A stretch of DNA of 64,000 nt from Shewanella zhangzhouensis (GTDB lineage Bacteria; Pseudomonadota; Gammaproteobacteria; Enterobacterales; Shewanellaceae): assembly GCF_019457615.1 (NCBI RefSeq), contig NZ_CP080414.1:50001-114000 (forward strand), in the 5' to 3' direction. Position numbers and translations under genes: made by a program. Positions 37,184 through 45,445 of this stretch are shown here, piece after piece. The notes under the pieces were generated by a model. That model saw only the letters and a list, made by a program, of their open reading frames with translations, searched no databases and was not told the DNA's origin. The stretch's first letter is position 1. Each line of letters starts with the position of its first letter.

Positions 37184-38182
37184 ATGATTGATAACAAGAT
37201 TCCACTGGTGGATCTCCACCGGCATCTTGACGGCAATGTCAGGGTGCAAACCATTTGGGAGCTGGGTCATCAGCACGGTATCGCCTTACCGGCGGCCTCG
37301 CTGGAGACGCTGGCGCCTTTCGTTCAAATTCAGGGTAAGGAAACCAGCCTGGTCGCTTTTTTGAAAAAGCTCGACTGGATGGTGGCCGTGCTCGCAGACC
37401 TGGATGCGGTGCAGCGGGTTGCCCGTGAAAACGTGGCCGATGCGGCGCTTTCAGGCCTCGATTATGCCGAGCTGCGTTTCAGCCCTTATTACATGGCGAT
37501 GAACCACAAACTGCCTATCGAAGGCGTGGTGGAGGCCGTGATTGACGGCGTGAATCAGGGATTGAAAGAGCATCCACAGGTGAAGATTAACCTGATTGGC
37601 ATCATGTCCCGCTCCTTCGGTGTGGATGCCTGCACTGCAGAGCTTAATGGCCTGTTGGCTCACCGTGACAAGCTGGTGGCCATCGACCTGGCCGGCGATG
37701 AGCTGGGTTTCCCCGGCAGCCTCTTTAACGATCACTTCAAGCGGGTGCGTGACTCAGGGCTTAACATCACGGTACACGCAGGTGAAGCTGCGGGTGCCGA
37801 GAGCATGTGGCAGGCAATTCAGGAGCTGGGTGCGACCCGTATCGGTCATGGCGTGAAGGCGGTACAGGATCCCAAGCTGATGGAGTATCTCGCCAAGCAC
37901 CGCATTGGTATCGAGTCTTGCCCCACCTCCAACCTGCAAACCTCCACCGTGAAGTCGTTGGATGAGCATCCGCTGCGTACCTTCGTGGATGCCGGTGTGC
38001 TGGTGTGTCTGAATACCGATGACCCCGGTGTGAGCAATATCGACATCAAACACGAGTACAGACTTGCCCATAACGAGATGGGTTTCAGCGCTGCCCAGCT
38101 TGCCAAACTGCAGGCCAATGGTGTGGAGATGGCGTTTATCTCTGACTCAGACCGCAAAGCGCTGTACGCCGCCAAAGCCTGA
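37184..38182 (+). CDS. add: Adenosine deaminase (332 aa)
   Basis: Zinc enzyme converting adenosine to inosine for purine salvage. Motifs: LVDLHRHLDGNVRVQTIWEL, RFSPYYMA, ITVHAGEAAGAESMWQA (catalytic Glu), RIGHGVKAV, GIESCPTSNLQT and LNTDDPGVSN. Full length. Followed by a bidirectional terminator shared with hemN. Confidence 0.95.
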   Translation: MIDNKIPLVDLHRHLDGNVRVQTIWELGHQHGIALPAASLETLAPFVQIQGKETSLVAFLKKLDWMVAVLADLDAVQRVARENVADAALSGLDYAELRFSPYYMAMNHKLPIEGVVEAVIDGVNQGLKEHPQVKINLIGIMSRSFGVDACTAELNGLLAHRDKLVAIDLAGDELGFPGSLFNDHFKRVRDSGLNITVHAGEAAGAESMWQAIQELGATRIGHGVKAVQDPKLMEYLAKHRIGIESCPTSNLQTSTVKSLDEHPLRTFVDAGVLVCLNTDDPGVSNIDIKHEYRLAHNEMGFSAAQLAKLQANGVEMAFISDSDRKALYAAKA

Positions 38183-38202
38183 TTTCGCGAGTTGTACAGA
38201 TA

Positions 38203-38230
38203 AAAAAACCGGCCCAGTGGCCGGTTTTTT
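38203..38230. terminator. Bidirectional terminator between add and hemN
   Basis: CCGGCC / GGCCGG stem with loop CAGT, flanked by A6 and T6, so it works on both strands for the convergent add and hemN genes. Confidence 0.9.
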
Positions 38231-38267
38231 GTTGGCTGAATTGGACTTGTTCGCCCGATCCTGAGCC

Positions 38268-39644
38268 TTAAATCACCCGTGAAAACTGCTGCTGACGGGC
38301 CTTCTCGCGGAAGTAGACATCAAAGCACATGCAGATATTGCGGATAAGCAGGCGGCCAGTATCAGACACATGAATACGACGGTTCTCAATGGTCACCAGC
38401 TTGTCGTCGATGAAGGTCTGCAGCAGCTTCAAATCCTGGGCGAAGTAGTCTTCAAAGGTGAAGCCAAACTTTTCATCGATAACCGCCATATCCAGGTCGA
38501 AGTGACAGATCAGCTGCTTGATCACCACACGGCGGATTTCATCGTCGTGGTTCAGCTTGCAACCCTTCCACAGTGCATTGCCATGGTCGTCGATGGCTTC
38601 GTAGTAGGGGCGGATATCTTTCTGGTTTTGGGCGTAGCAATCGCCAATCTGGCTGATGGACGACACACCCAGACCCAGCAGGTCGCATTCTTCCTGGGTG
38701 GTATAGCCCTGGAAGTTACGGTGCAACTTGCCTTCGCGTTGCAGACGCGCCAGCTCGTCATCGGGCTTGGCGAAGTGGTCCATGCCGATGTATTGATAAC
38801 CGGCGTCCACCAGGGTCTCGATGGTCTGATGCAGGATTTCCAGCTTCTGCTGCGGTGATGGCAGGTCTTCGTCCTTAATCTTGCGCTGAGCGGCAAAGCG
38901 CGAAGGCAGGTGGGCGTAGTTGAACACCGACAGACGGTCTGGCGACAGATCCAGAATGCGCTGGATGGTTTCGGCAAAGGTTTCCGGCGTCTGATGGGGC
39001 AAGCCGTAAATCAAATCCACGTTGGTGGACTCAAAGCCCATGGCTTTAGCCTTGCCAATCAGGTCGAAAATAAACTGCTCGTCCTGTGGACGGTTTACCG
39101 CTTCCTGAACCTGCTTGTTGAAGTCCTGCACCCCAATGGAGATACGGTTGAAACCGGCTTCTTTAAGGGTGTCGAGCATGGTCAGCTCGATTTCGCGCGG
39201 GTCGACTTCAATGGAGAACTCGCCTTCATCGGCAAAATTAAAGTTGTCCTTCAAAAGCTTGGTCAGACGCAAAATTTGCTCTGGGCTCAGGAAGGTAGGG
39301 GTACCACCGCCCCAGTGCATCTGGGTGACAGTGTAGCCCTTGAACAACGGTGCACGGTTTAAGATTTCGCTCGCCAGATACTCAATATATTGGTCTGCCT
39401 TGTGGGCATGGCGGGTGATGACCTTATTGCAGCCGCAGTAATAACAAAGCTTGGCACAGAAGGGAATGTGAATATAAAGTGACAACTTATCGCTCTTGCT
39501 GTGCTCAATCGCACTCAGCAAATCTTGCTCTGTAAAGCCGTCGTTGAACTCCAGCGCCGTCGGATAAGAGGTATAACGGGGACCGCTGTAGTTGTATTTC
39601 TCGATCATCGACTGATCCCAGCTGATTTGAGTTGGCTGCTTCAA
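38268..39644 (-). CDS. hemN: Oxygen-independent coproporphyrinogen III oxidase (458 aa)
   Basis: Radical SAM enzyme of anaerobic haem synthesis. Start YNYSGPRYTSYPTALEFND, cluster motif IHIPFCAKLCYYCGCNKVIT (CxxxCxxC), HWGGGTPTFLSPEQI, FSIEVDPREIE, ISIGVQDFNKQVQEAVNRPQ and NFQGYTTQ. The 458-aa length and N-terminal HemN-specific segment separate it from HemW. Divergent from the amidohydrolase gene; the shared region holds a GATCAA / TTGATC inverted repeat. Confidence 0.96.
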   Translation of the reverse strand: MKQPTQISWDQSMIEKYNYSGPRYTSYPTALEFNDGFTEQDLLSAIEHSKSDKLSLYIHIPFCAKLCYYCGCNKVITRHAHKADQYIEYLASEILNRAPLFKGYTVTQMHWGGGTPTFLSPEQILRLTKLLKDNFNFADEGEFSIEVDPREIELTMLDTLKEAGFNRISIGVQDFNKQVQEAVNRPQDEQFIFDLIGKAKAMGFESTNVDLIYGLPHQTPETFAETIQRILDLSPDRLSVFNYAHLPSRFAAQRKIKDEDLPSPQQKLEILHQTIETLVDAGYQYIGMDHFAKPDDELARLQREGKLHRNFQGYTTQEECDLLGLGVSSISQIGDCYAQNQKDIRPYYEAIDDHGNALWKGCKLNHDDEIRRVVIKQLICHFDLDMAVIDEKFGFTFEDYFAQDLKLLQTFIDDKLVTIENRRIHVSDTGRLLIRNICMCFDVYFREKARQQQFSRVI

Positions 39645-39692
39645 GTCGTGTCCTCCGGTAATTTAGCAATGGGCGAAGTATGAAGACTTTAA

Positions 39693-39710
39693 GATCAAAT
39701 AACCTTGATC
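39693..39710. promoter_or_regulatory. Inverted repeat GATCAA-N6-TTGATC in the hemN/amidohydrolase gap
   Basis: Perfect 6-bp arms with a 6-bp spacer in the divergent promoter region. It resembles FNR half-sites but in inverted orientation (FNR is TTGAT-N4-ATCAA), so the regulator is unknown. Confidence 0.4.
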
Positions 39711-39746
39711 CAGGTTGTAAATTTCGTCACAGGAGAAGGAATATCC

Positions 39747-41018
39747 ATGAAAAAGACGCTCTTGTCTGTCACTTTATGGGCTTTATGTGTGAATGCTCAC
39801 GCGCTGACCCTCATACATGCGGGAAGTATCATCGATGGTGAGGCTGCCAAACCGGTGAGGGAAGCGACACTGGTGCTGGATGGAAATCGTATTCAGGGCA
39901 TAGAGAAAGGGTACAGAGCCGCGGCTGAAGGCGACACTGTAATAGATTGGCGCGATGGCACCCTGATGCCGGGCTTTATCGACATGCATACCCACCTGAC
40001 GTTTCAGGGCAGCAAAGACTCTTACCTTGAACCCTATACCCTTAATCCGGCTGACCTGGCCCTGCGTGGGGTGATGTATGGCAAACGCACCCTGAACGCC
40101 GGTTTTACCACGGTGCGCGACCTGGGTGATGCCGGGCTCGGCTCTATTGCTCTTCGAAATGCGATAAACAAGGGTTGGGTGGAAGGCCCAAGGATATTTA
40201 CCGCCGGTACCAGCATTGGCACCACGGGCGGTCATGCCGATAAGACCAACGGTCGCAACCAGGAGCTGGTGGGCGACCCCGGGCCAAAGGAAGGGGTGAT
40301 TAATGGTCCTGCCGATGCTTACAAGGCTGTGCGCCAGCGCTATAAAGACGGTTCCGACCTGATTAAGATTACCGCGACCGGTGGCGTGCTCTCCGTGGCC
40401 AAGAGCGGGGAAAACCCCCAATTTACCGATGAAGAGCTCAAGGCCATTGTGGCCGCTGCCAAGGATTACGGCTTTAAAGTAGCCGTGCATGCCCACGGTA
40501 AAGATGGGATGAAGCGGGCGATTCTGGCCGGTGTGAACACCATAGAGCACGGCACCTACATGGATGAGGAGCTATTCCCCTTGATGAAAAAACACAATGT
40601 GGCGCTTGTGCCCACGTTGCTGGCGGGAGAGTTTGTGGCCGACAAAGCAAAAATCGACGGCTATTTCCCGGAAGTTGTGAGGCCCAAGGCGGCGGCAATC
40701 GGCCCCAAGATCCAGGGAACCTTTGCCAAGGCATACAAGGCCGGAGTGACCATCGCCTTCGGTACAGATGCCGGTGTGTATGAGCACGGACGTAACGGCC
40801 GTGAGTTTACCCTGATGGTCGATGCCGGTATGCCACCCATGGCGGCGATTCAGTCGGCCACCTCTGTTGCCGCCAGAGTACTTGGTCAGTCAGACATAGG
40901 TACATTAAAAGCGGGCATGTTGGCCGATGTGACCGGAGTAAAAGGAAATCCACTGGAAAATATCGCCTTGCTGGAGGCCGTTGACCTGGTGATTAAAGAC
41001 GGTACCCGGGTGAAGTAA
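39747..41018 (+). CDS. Exported metal-dependent amidohydrolase (423 aa)
   Basis: Signal peptide at residues 1-19 (cleavage near NAHA-LT), then an amidohydrolase fold: MPGFIDMHTHLTFQGSKDSYLEP (HxH), TTVRDLGDAGLGSIALRNA, IKITATGGVLSV (the conserved Lys), AVHAHGKDGMKRAILAGVNTIEHGTYMD and IAFGTDAGVYEHGRN (Asp). It belongs to the imidazolonepropionase-like/Xaa-Pro dipeptidase group, whose exported members hydrolyse dipeptides; the real substrate is not known. ATG 39747 has AGGAGAAGGA just upstream; the longer frame (39705) is discounted. Confidence 0.87.
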   Translation: MKKTLLSVTLWALCVNAHALTLIHAGSIIDGEAAKPVREATLVLDGNRIQGIEKGYRAAAEGDTVIDWRDGTLMPGFIDMHTHLTFQGSKDSYLEPYTLNPADLALRGVMYGKRTLNAGFTTVRDLGDAGLGSIALRNAINKGWVEGPRIFTAGTSIGTTGGHADKTNGRNQELVGDPGPKEGVINGPADAYKAVRQRYKDGSDLIKITATGGVLSVAKSGENPQFTDEELKAIVAAAKDYGFKVAVHAHGKDGMKRAILAGVNTIEHGTYMDEELFPLMKKHNVALVPTLLAGEFVADKAKIDGYFPEVVRPKAAAIGPKIQGTFAKAYKAGVTIAFGTDAGVYEHGRNGREFTLMVDAGMPPMAAIQSATSVAARVLGQSDIGTLKAGMLADVTGVKGNPLENIALLEAVDLVIKDGTRVK

Positions 41019-41025
41019 TCGGCAA

Positions 41026-41054
41026 ACAAAAAGGGCGCAGTTGCGCCCTTTTTT
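41026..41054 (+). terminator. Rho-independent terminator after the amidohydrolase gene
   Basis: AAGGGCGCA / TGCGCCCTT stem followed by TTTT; the A-rich 5' flank would let it serve the convergent minus-strand gene too. Confidence 0.85.
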
Positions 41055-41071
41055 ATGTAACAAGTCGAACT

Positions 41072-41539
41072 TCAGTGACTGTTCGCCAGTTTGAAGTCTT
41101 TTAAACGCTTGGCATCTTCGAGAATATCCTCGGTCAGTTCGGCCTCAGACTTCATACGTTCAAAGTCCAGTTTCATGCGTTCTGGCTTGGGCAGGGCTTT
41201 ACGCTGCTCCATAATCGGATGGTGGCGGATGCGCTCGAAATGGCGAAAGAGCGCCGGGTAGTCGCCACTGACGCGTTCAGACAGCGACAGCACTTCAAAC
41301 AGTTTGGCAATGCGCACAACGCCTTCAGAAATTTCGCATCTGTCTTCCAACATCGCCAGAGCGATATAGCGGATATCGATGAATATCTCTTCACGGCGTT
41401 TGTCGGCCGCCGCCTTGCGTTCTGCGATGGCCGCTTCACGTGCCTGGGTTTGCTTTTTAAGCTTCCACAGCAGGCTTGCCGCGTAGGCGGCGAGGACCAG
41501 TACAATCAGCGTACCCAAAACGATAAGCAAGGTTGGCAT
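41072..41539 (-). CDS. DUF2489-family membrane protein (155 aa)
   Basis: N-terminal TM helix at about residues 3-24, then a basic coiled region (KKQTQAREAAIAERKAAADKRREEI) and the DUF2489 body: IDIRYIALAMLEDRCEISEGVVRIAKLFEVL, DYPALFRHFERIRHHPIMEQRKAL and ERMKLDFERMKSEAEL. Function unknown. Lies 16 bp after yihI, the usual arrangement in related genomes, and is probably read with it. Confidence 0.85.
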   Translation of the reverse strand: MPTLLIVLGTLIVLVLAAYAASLLWKLKKQTQAREAAIAERKAAADKRREEIFIDIRYIALAMLEDRCEISEGVVRIAKLFEVLSLSERVSGDYPALFRHFERIRHHPIMEQRKALPKPERMKLDFERMKSEAELTEDILEDAKRLKDFKLANSH

Positions 41540-41555
41540 GGTCGCTCCTTAAATG

Positions 41556-42092
41556 TCAGTCTTTGTCCTGGTATTGCTTGAGCACATCGGCACCGGACTC
41601 GAATCGGGCAAACAGGGCATCATCATCGTCTCTGTCTTCGCCCTGAGCTTCGTCGATATCGCTGATACCCAGTTTTTCCATCAGGGCTTCAATCTTGGAT
41701 AACTGCTCGTCGAGCCAGCGCTGATCCTCAGCGCCGAGGACTCGGCCTTCTTCCAGGCGATCCAGCAGCTCGTTCAGACGTGGGTCTTCTTCGAGTTTAA
41801 GCAGCAGCTGCTCATCGCTCAGTTTTGGCTGCTTGGGCTTGGGTGCCTTCACCTGTGGCTGCGTTTGGGGTGTCAGTTCCAATGCCACAGGCTTTTTACT
41901 GCCAAGACGTGGGTCCTGTTTGCCCTTGCCACTGCGGTTACCTTGCTTTTCGGTGCCTGGGTTCTGGCGGCTACCGGACTTATTACCGGTGTCGCGCTTT
42001 TTCGAGGATGGCACTCGCTCGGACTTGGAGGTGCGAGGTGCCTGCTTGGGGGCTGTTCCGCCAGCTTTGCGTGTCTTCTTGATACGGGTCAT
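41556..42092 (-). CDS. yihI: Der GTPase-activating protein YihI (178 aa)
   Basis: Very basic, low-complexity N-terminal half (TRIKKTRKAGGTAPKQ, SSKKRDTGNKSGSRQN) and a conserved acidic C-terminal part: LSDEQLLLKLEEDPRLNELLDRLEEGRVLGAEDQRWLDEQLSKIEALMEKLGI. YihI stimulates the GTPase Der and tunes 50S ribosome assembly. Length matches the family. Confidence 0.9.
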   Translation of the reverse strand: MTRIKKTRKAGGTAPKQAPRTSKSERVPSSKKRDTGNKSGSRQNPGTEKQGNRSGKGKQDPRLGSKKPVALELTPQTQPQVKAPKPKQPKLSDEQLLLKLEEDPRLNELLDRLEEGRVLGAEDQRWLDEQLSKIEALMEKLGISDIDEAQGEDRDDDDALFARFESGADVLKQYQDKD

Positions 42093-42128
42093 GGGTCTCT
42101 AACTCCGAAATGCCTTGAACAGCCCGGC

Positions 42129-42809
42129 TCACAGGGCAGGGCATGAATTTGGGTCGCGTTTTATAGCAGATCCCGATGGTTTTTGCATCAGGATGAAGTC
42201 ATTTTCGGCAAATATTAGCCGAAAGCCACTGTCAGCAGCCAAATATTCGAAAGTTTCCCGACAGGGAAAGCTGACATGGGCAGGGTTATTTTTATGGTGC
42301 CATTTATCAAAGCGTGATGGCTTGGTCAGCATCCTGGTGCTGATTGCCAAAAAACCATCGGCTTTGAGTAAGCGGTTAAAGAGCCGCCATTCCCGGTGGG
42401 GGGCAGCAAAATGTTCGAACACCCTGAAGCAGCATATAAAGTCGTATTGGCTTTGCAGGGCTTCGGGATCCGGCGCGGTAAAGGGGTCGTACTGGCTGAG
42501 TTCATGGCCTGCGGATTTAAGCTGCCTGTGGCTCTCTGCATCCAATACCCGTCCGTAGTTTAATCCCCGCACCTCTGTACCGTGCAGGCTGGTGATTTGT
42601 TCAAGCAGCGATAACAAGAACGGAGACAGCTGGCGCTGATTATCCTGGGTGCCACCGCGCCCATAACGCTGACGAATCGCCTGAGGTGGTAAATGGGTTG
42701 CACCGTCGGCAAACACCATTCCACAGATGGCACAGTGATGAAAACTGCGTTTTTTGTCCTGATGAAATAACTGGGTGTCCAGCTTGAGGCACAGGGGGCA
42801 ACGTCGCAT
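42129..42809 (-). CDS. Class I SAM-dependent methyltransferase with N-terminal zinc motif (226 aa)
   Basis: N-terminal CxxC pairs (MRRCPLCLKL ... HHCAICGMVF) suggest a small zinc-binding knuckle, then a degenerate class I methyltransferase: LNYGRVLDAESHRQLKSAGHELSQYDPF, DFICCFRVFEHFAAPHREWRLFNRLLKADGFLAIST and DKWHHKNNPAHVSFPCRETFEYLA. Such proteins (the MT_23 type) are annotated as methyltransferases of unknown target. Start at 42809 because the family begins MRRCPLC; the reading frame opens nine codons earlier at TTG 42836. Confidence 0.78.
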   Translation of the reverse strand: MRRCPLCLKLDTQLFHQDKKRSFHHCAICGMVFADGATHLPPQAIRQRYGRGGTQDNQRQLSPFLLSLLEQITSLHGTEVRGLNYGRVLDAESHRQLKSAGHELSQYDPFTAPDPEALQSQYDFICCFRVFEHFAAPHREWRLFNRLLKADGFLAISTRMLTKPSRFDKWHHKNNPAHVSFPCRETFEYLAADSGFRLIFAENDFILMQKPSGSAIKRDPNSCPAL

Positions 42810-42863
42810 TGAAAGGGTTCGCTTGAGGTTTGCCAAGGCAGTGGCAGTATAACATGCACCAAA

Positions 42864-42892
42864 GAAAAAAGGCGGCAGTTAGACTGCCGCCT
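42864..42892 (-). terminator. Rho-independent terminator of the CsrB-type RNA
   Basis: On the minus strand, GGCGGCAGT-CTA-ACTGCCGCC followed by T6. No protein gene is placed to use it, which points to an RNA transcript. Confidence 0.9.
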
Positions 42893-43313
42893 CAACACGG
42901 TGCCTTGGCACCTTATCCTGATTCCAAGTATCCATACTTGCTATGTGACTTTCCCGGTCAGATCCGTCTTTTTTTTACTGCTTTCCTTGCGGAAATTTCT
43001 CGTTTTCGGTCGTCCAGACACTTTCTAAACCTGTCGCCATCCTGACCACAGCTTCCGTAGATGGTCTTCATGACACATCTGCTATCCAACCCGTCTTCAT
43101 TGACGCTAAGTAAACCATCCGTGTAGCAATTACCTTCCAGTGATTACAGCATCCAGCCGGCGCATCCAAAGCATGTTGCTTCCATTGCATCTCTATGCAG
43201 AGCACAGAGTTCCATTTGGTTGAGTATCCCTGAACTTTTAAGGGGAGTGCTAAACAGCAAGATGCCAAACGCGGCGTTCCCTTATTTGATGTCACCCGGA
43301 TTTCATCACGAAA
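42864..43313 (-). ncRNA. csrB: CsrB-family regulatory RNA (CsrA-sequestering)
   Basis: The minus strand carries 18 GGA trinucleotides between 42901 and 43290, about three times the chance number, mostly as CAGGATG, CTGGATG, TTGGATG, ACGGATG or TGGAAG, the CsrA-binding signature. Many sit between short complementary flanks, for example GTC-AGGATGGC-GAC near 43035. It ends in a strong intrinsic terminator (GGCGGCAGT stem, T6) at 42864-42892. The 5' end is set by a -10-like TAATAA with TTACTG 17 bp upstream and is uncertain. CsrB RNAs titrate CsrA in response to BarA/UvrY-type signals. Two dyads lie upstream at 43449-43479 and 43512-43531. Confidence 0.85.
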
Positions 43314-43511
43314 TCACTACTCATTATTATTATTTGCGAGTGGGCTCAGTAATATTATTGTTATTGCTAGACTTTATTCTTATATCTTGAATATAAACAG
43401 TACCGAAACCTGTATGTTGTTAGTATGATTTTTGCGCATACAGCTGGGTTCGCTTTGGTACGACGGACATTAAAGCGAAAACCGTGATCAGTGTCAAGTG
43501 AAAATATAATC

Positions 43512-43531
43512 AGTTTACGTCAACGTAAACT
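43512..43531. promoter_or_regulatory. Perfect dyad AGTTTACGT-CA-ACGTAAACT upstream of csrB
   Basis: Nine-base arms with a 2-bp spacer, about 200 bp upstream of the inferred csrB start and 10 bp from the cytochrome terminator. Resembles a LacI-type operator in shape; no known match. Confidence 0.45.
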
Positions 43532-43540
43532 TGAGAAGTA

Positions 43541-43570
43541 AAGAAAAGGGCGAACTCAGTCGCCCTTTAT
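43541..43570 (-). terminator. Rho-independent terminator of cytochrome c4
   Basis: AAAGGGCGA stem with TCGCCCTTT, followed by TTCTTT on the minus strand, 14 bp past the cytochrome stop. Confidence 0.85.
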
Positions 43571-43582
43571 CTGAACCAAGAC

Positions 43583-44203
43583 TTACTTCAGGTTAGCAAG
43601 GTACTTGGACAGTGCGTCGATGTCGGCATCGCTCAGCTTTTTCGCTACATCCTGCATCATACCGTTCAGGTCGTTGGTGCGAGCCTTGTCACGGAACTTG
43701 GTGAGCTGGATCTTGATGTAGTTGGCGTGCTGGCCAGAAACCATTGGGAAACCGGCTTGCTCGGTACCTTTACCTTCTGGACCGTGACAGGCGATACAGG
43801 CAGTGATGCCGCGGGACATGTCGCCACCCTTGTATAGCTGCTCACCCAGAGCGGGTACATCGGCAACAGGTGAGTGGGTTTGGGTCTGGCTGGCAAAGAA
43901 GGCAGCCAAATCAGCCATGTCCTGCTCGTTCAGGGTCATTACCATGCCGCCCATGATAGGATCCATACGGCCTTCTTTGCCGCCGGTCTTCATGGCACTT
44001 TGGAATTCGTGCAATTGCTTTTCCAGGTACTTGGCGTGTTGACCGGCCAGCTTGGGGTACATGTCGATCATGCTGTTGCCATCGGCGCCGTGACAGGCAA
44101 CGCACAGAGCCGCTTTGGATTGACCCGCCGCCGCATCACCTTCAGCCATAGCATTGGTAGACATAGCAGCGAAAACAGACAGCGCAAGAGCTAACTTTTT
44201 CAT
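43583..44203 (-). CDS. Dihaem cytochrome c4 (206 aa)
   Basis: Signal peptide at residues 1-20 (MKKLALALSVFAAMSTNAMA), then two cytochrome c domains with haem motifs CVACHGADG and CIACHGPEG and the distal Met ligands in PIMGGMV and GMMQDV. Total about 206 residues, the usual size of c4, a periplasmic electron carrier to terminal oxidases. The ATG at 44203 gives the signal peptide; the open frame runs on for 51 more codons in the wrong context. Divergent from engB. Confidence 0.94.
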   Translation of the reverse strand: MKKLALALSVFAAMSTNAMAEGDAAAGQSKAALCVACHGADGNSMIDMYPKLAGQHAKYLEKQLHEFQSAMKTGGKEGRMDPIMGGMVMTLNEQDMADLAAFFASQTQTHSPVADVPALGEQLYKGGDMSRGITACIACHGPEGKGTEQAGFPMVSGQHANYIKIQLTKFRDKARTNDLNGMMQDVAKKLSDADIDALSKYLANLK

Positions 44204-44372
44204 AGCGTTCCAACTTCTTGTTAAGATTATTGTCCCGAGCTTACCGGCCTGGCCCGCAAGCGTGGTAATATAGCGTATATGTGATCGGGGCAATATTTTA
44301 CACGAAAACGTGCAAAAGTAAGCAATTCTTCGACAAATTCTGCCCCAGCCTGACAATTATCCGGAGTCCACA

Positions 44373-45026
44373 GTGAATCAAACCCGTATCGATTTTCGCC
44401 AAGCCAAATTTTTGATCAGTGCACCGGATATTGCCCATCTGGACAAGCATCTACCAGGTGATGTTGGCGTAGAAATCGCCTTTGCTGGCCGTTCCAACGC
44501 CGGAAAGTCCAGTGCACTCAATGCCCTGACAGAACAAAAAAGTCTGGCCCGTACCAGTAAAACCCCCGGTCGTACCCAGCTTATTAACGTATTTGAGCTC
44601 GATGCCCAGCGTCGCCTGGTGGACTTACCCGGTTATGGTTTTGCCAAGGTGCCGCTGGAAATGAAGCATAAGTGGCAAAATGCCCTGGGTGAGTATCTGC
44701 AAAAACGTGCCTGCCTGAGTGGTGTGGTTGTTCTGATGGACATTCGTCACCCACTGAAAGATCTCGACCGGCAGATGATTGAGTGGTCCGTCGCCAGCGA
44801 AATTCCGGTACTGGCACTGCTCACCAAGGCCGACAAGCTGGGCCAGAGTGATAAGATGAAAACGGTGAATGCCGTGCGTAAAGAGCTGGCAGAATTTGGC
44901 GATTGGGTATCGGTGGAGCCCTTCTCTGCATTGAAGGGGACAGGCAAGCCCAAGGTGCTTGCGATCCTGGATGCCTGGTGTCATCCGGATTGGCTGGTGG
45001 AAGAATTGGAGCAAGCCGAAGACTGA
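44373..45026 (+). CDS. engB: Ribosome biogenesis GTPase EngB (YihA/YsxC; 217 aa)
   Basis: GTPase needed for late 50S assembly. Walker A GRSNAGKSSALN, then SLARTSKTPGRTQLINVFEL, the G3 motif DLPGYGFAKVPLEMKHKWQ, and G4 LLTKADKL. GTG start with GGAG 6-9 bp upstream; normal length. The engB-spf-polA order is conserved across gammaproteobacteria. Confidence 0.95.
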   Translation: MNQTRIDFRQAKFLISAPDIAHLDKHLPGDVGVEIAFAGRSNAGKSSALNALTEQKSLARTSKTPGRTQLINVFELDAQRRLVDLPGYGFAKVPLEMKHKWQNALGEYLQKRACLSGVVVLMDIRHPLKDLDRQMIEWSVASEIPVLALLTKADKLGQSDKMKTVNAVRKELAEFGDWVSVEPFSALKGTGKPKVLAILDAWCHPDWLVEELEQAED

Positions 45027-45041
45027 CGCCGTCTTCCATGG

Positions 45042-45068
45042 AAAAACGTCGCACTCGCGGCGTTTTTT
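45042..45068 (+). terminator. Rho-independent terminator after engB
   Basis: Stem CGTCGC / GCGGCG with A and T flanks ending in T6, 16 bp after the engB stop. Confidence 0.85.
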
Positions 45069-45101
45069 ATTGCCTGTGATCTGAAGGCGACTTTTTTGGG
45101 C

Positions 45102-45213
45102 ATAAAAAAACGCCGACGGACCAGCCATCGGCGCAAAGTCTTAGCTCTTTTGGGGAGAAGCTAAAAAATTCAACAAGACTCAAGTACCACCAAACTGCTT
45201 CGATGGCTCTCAA
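45102..45213 (-). ncRNA. Candidate small RNA downstream of Spot 42
   Basis: An intrinsic terminator on the minus strand (CGCCGATGG / CCGTCGGCG stem, loop CTGGT, T7) lies 65 bp past the spf terminator with no protein gene to serve. Upstream is a second hairpin (TTAGCT / AGCTAA) whose loop holds the C-rich TCTCCCC. A -10-like TAAGAT at 45221-45226 would give a start near 45213 and an RNA of about 110 nt. An RNA beyond spf has been described in Aliivibrio from memory, but no homology is claimed. Confidence 0.4.
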
Positions 45214-45277
45214 TGAACACATCTTATCCGCTCTCACTGTGAAATTAAAGTAAAAGCTCTAATATTTTTTCAGGGCA

Positions 45278-45382
45278 TAAAAAAAGCCCCAGCATACGAG
45301 ATGCTGGGGCGCCATTATTTGGCATCACTATCAAGTGAAATAAAGGTCTGAAAGATAGAACATCTTAACCTCTGTACCCTAC
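45278..45382 (-). ncRNA. spf: Spot 42 RNA
   Basis: The minus strand reads GTAGGGTACAGAGG then TTAAGATGTTCTATCTTTC and AGACC, near identical to E. coli Spot 42 apart from one inserted T, and it ends with the GCCCCAGCATC hairpin and T7. Length about 105 nt. Spot 42 is an Hfq-dependent RNA that represses secondary catabolic genes under CRP control. Position between engB and polA matches other gammaproteobacteria. The -10 is TATTAT at 45390-45395; the -35 is weak. Confidence 0.95.
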
Positions 45383-45445
45383 GCCGAGAATAATACTGCA
45401 ATTGACGGAAATATGAAAACAGTTTTTTTGAAAAAGCGACAATAA

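Noticed and set aside
43068..43295. 75-codon minus-strand ORF
   Set aside because: Lies within the CsrB-type RNA; its residue pattern follows the repeated GGA motifs.
43411..43428. TGTATGTTGTTAGTATGA as a GacA/UvrY box
   Set aside because: The right half does not fit the consensus.
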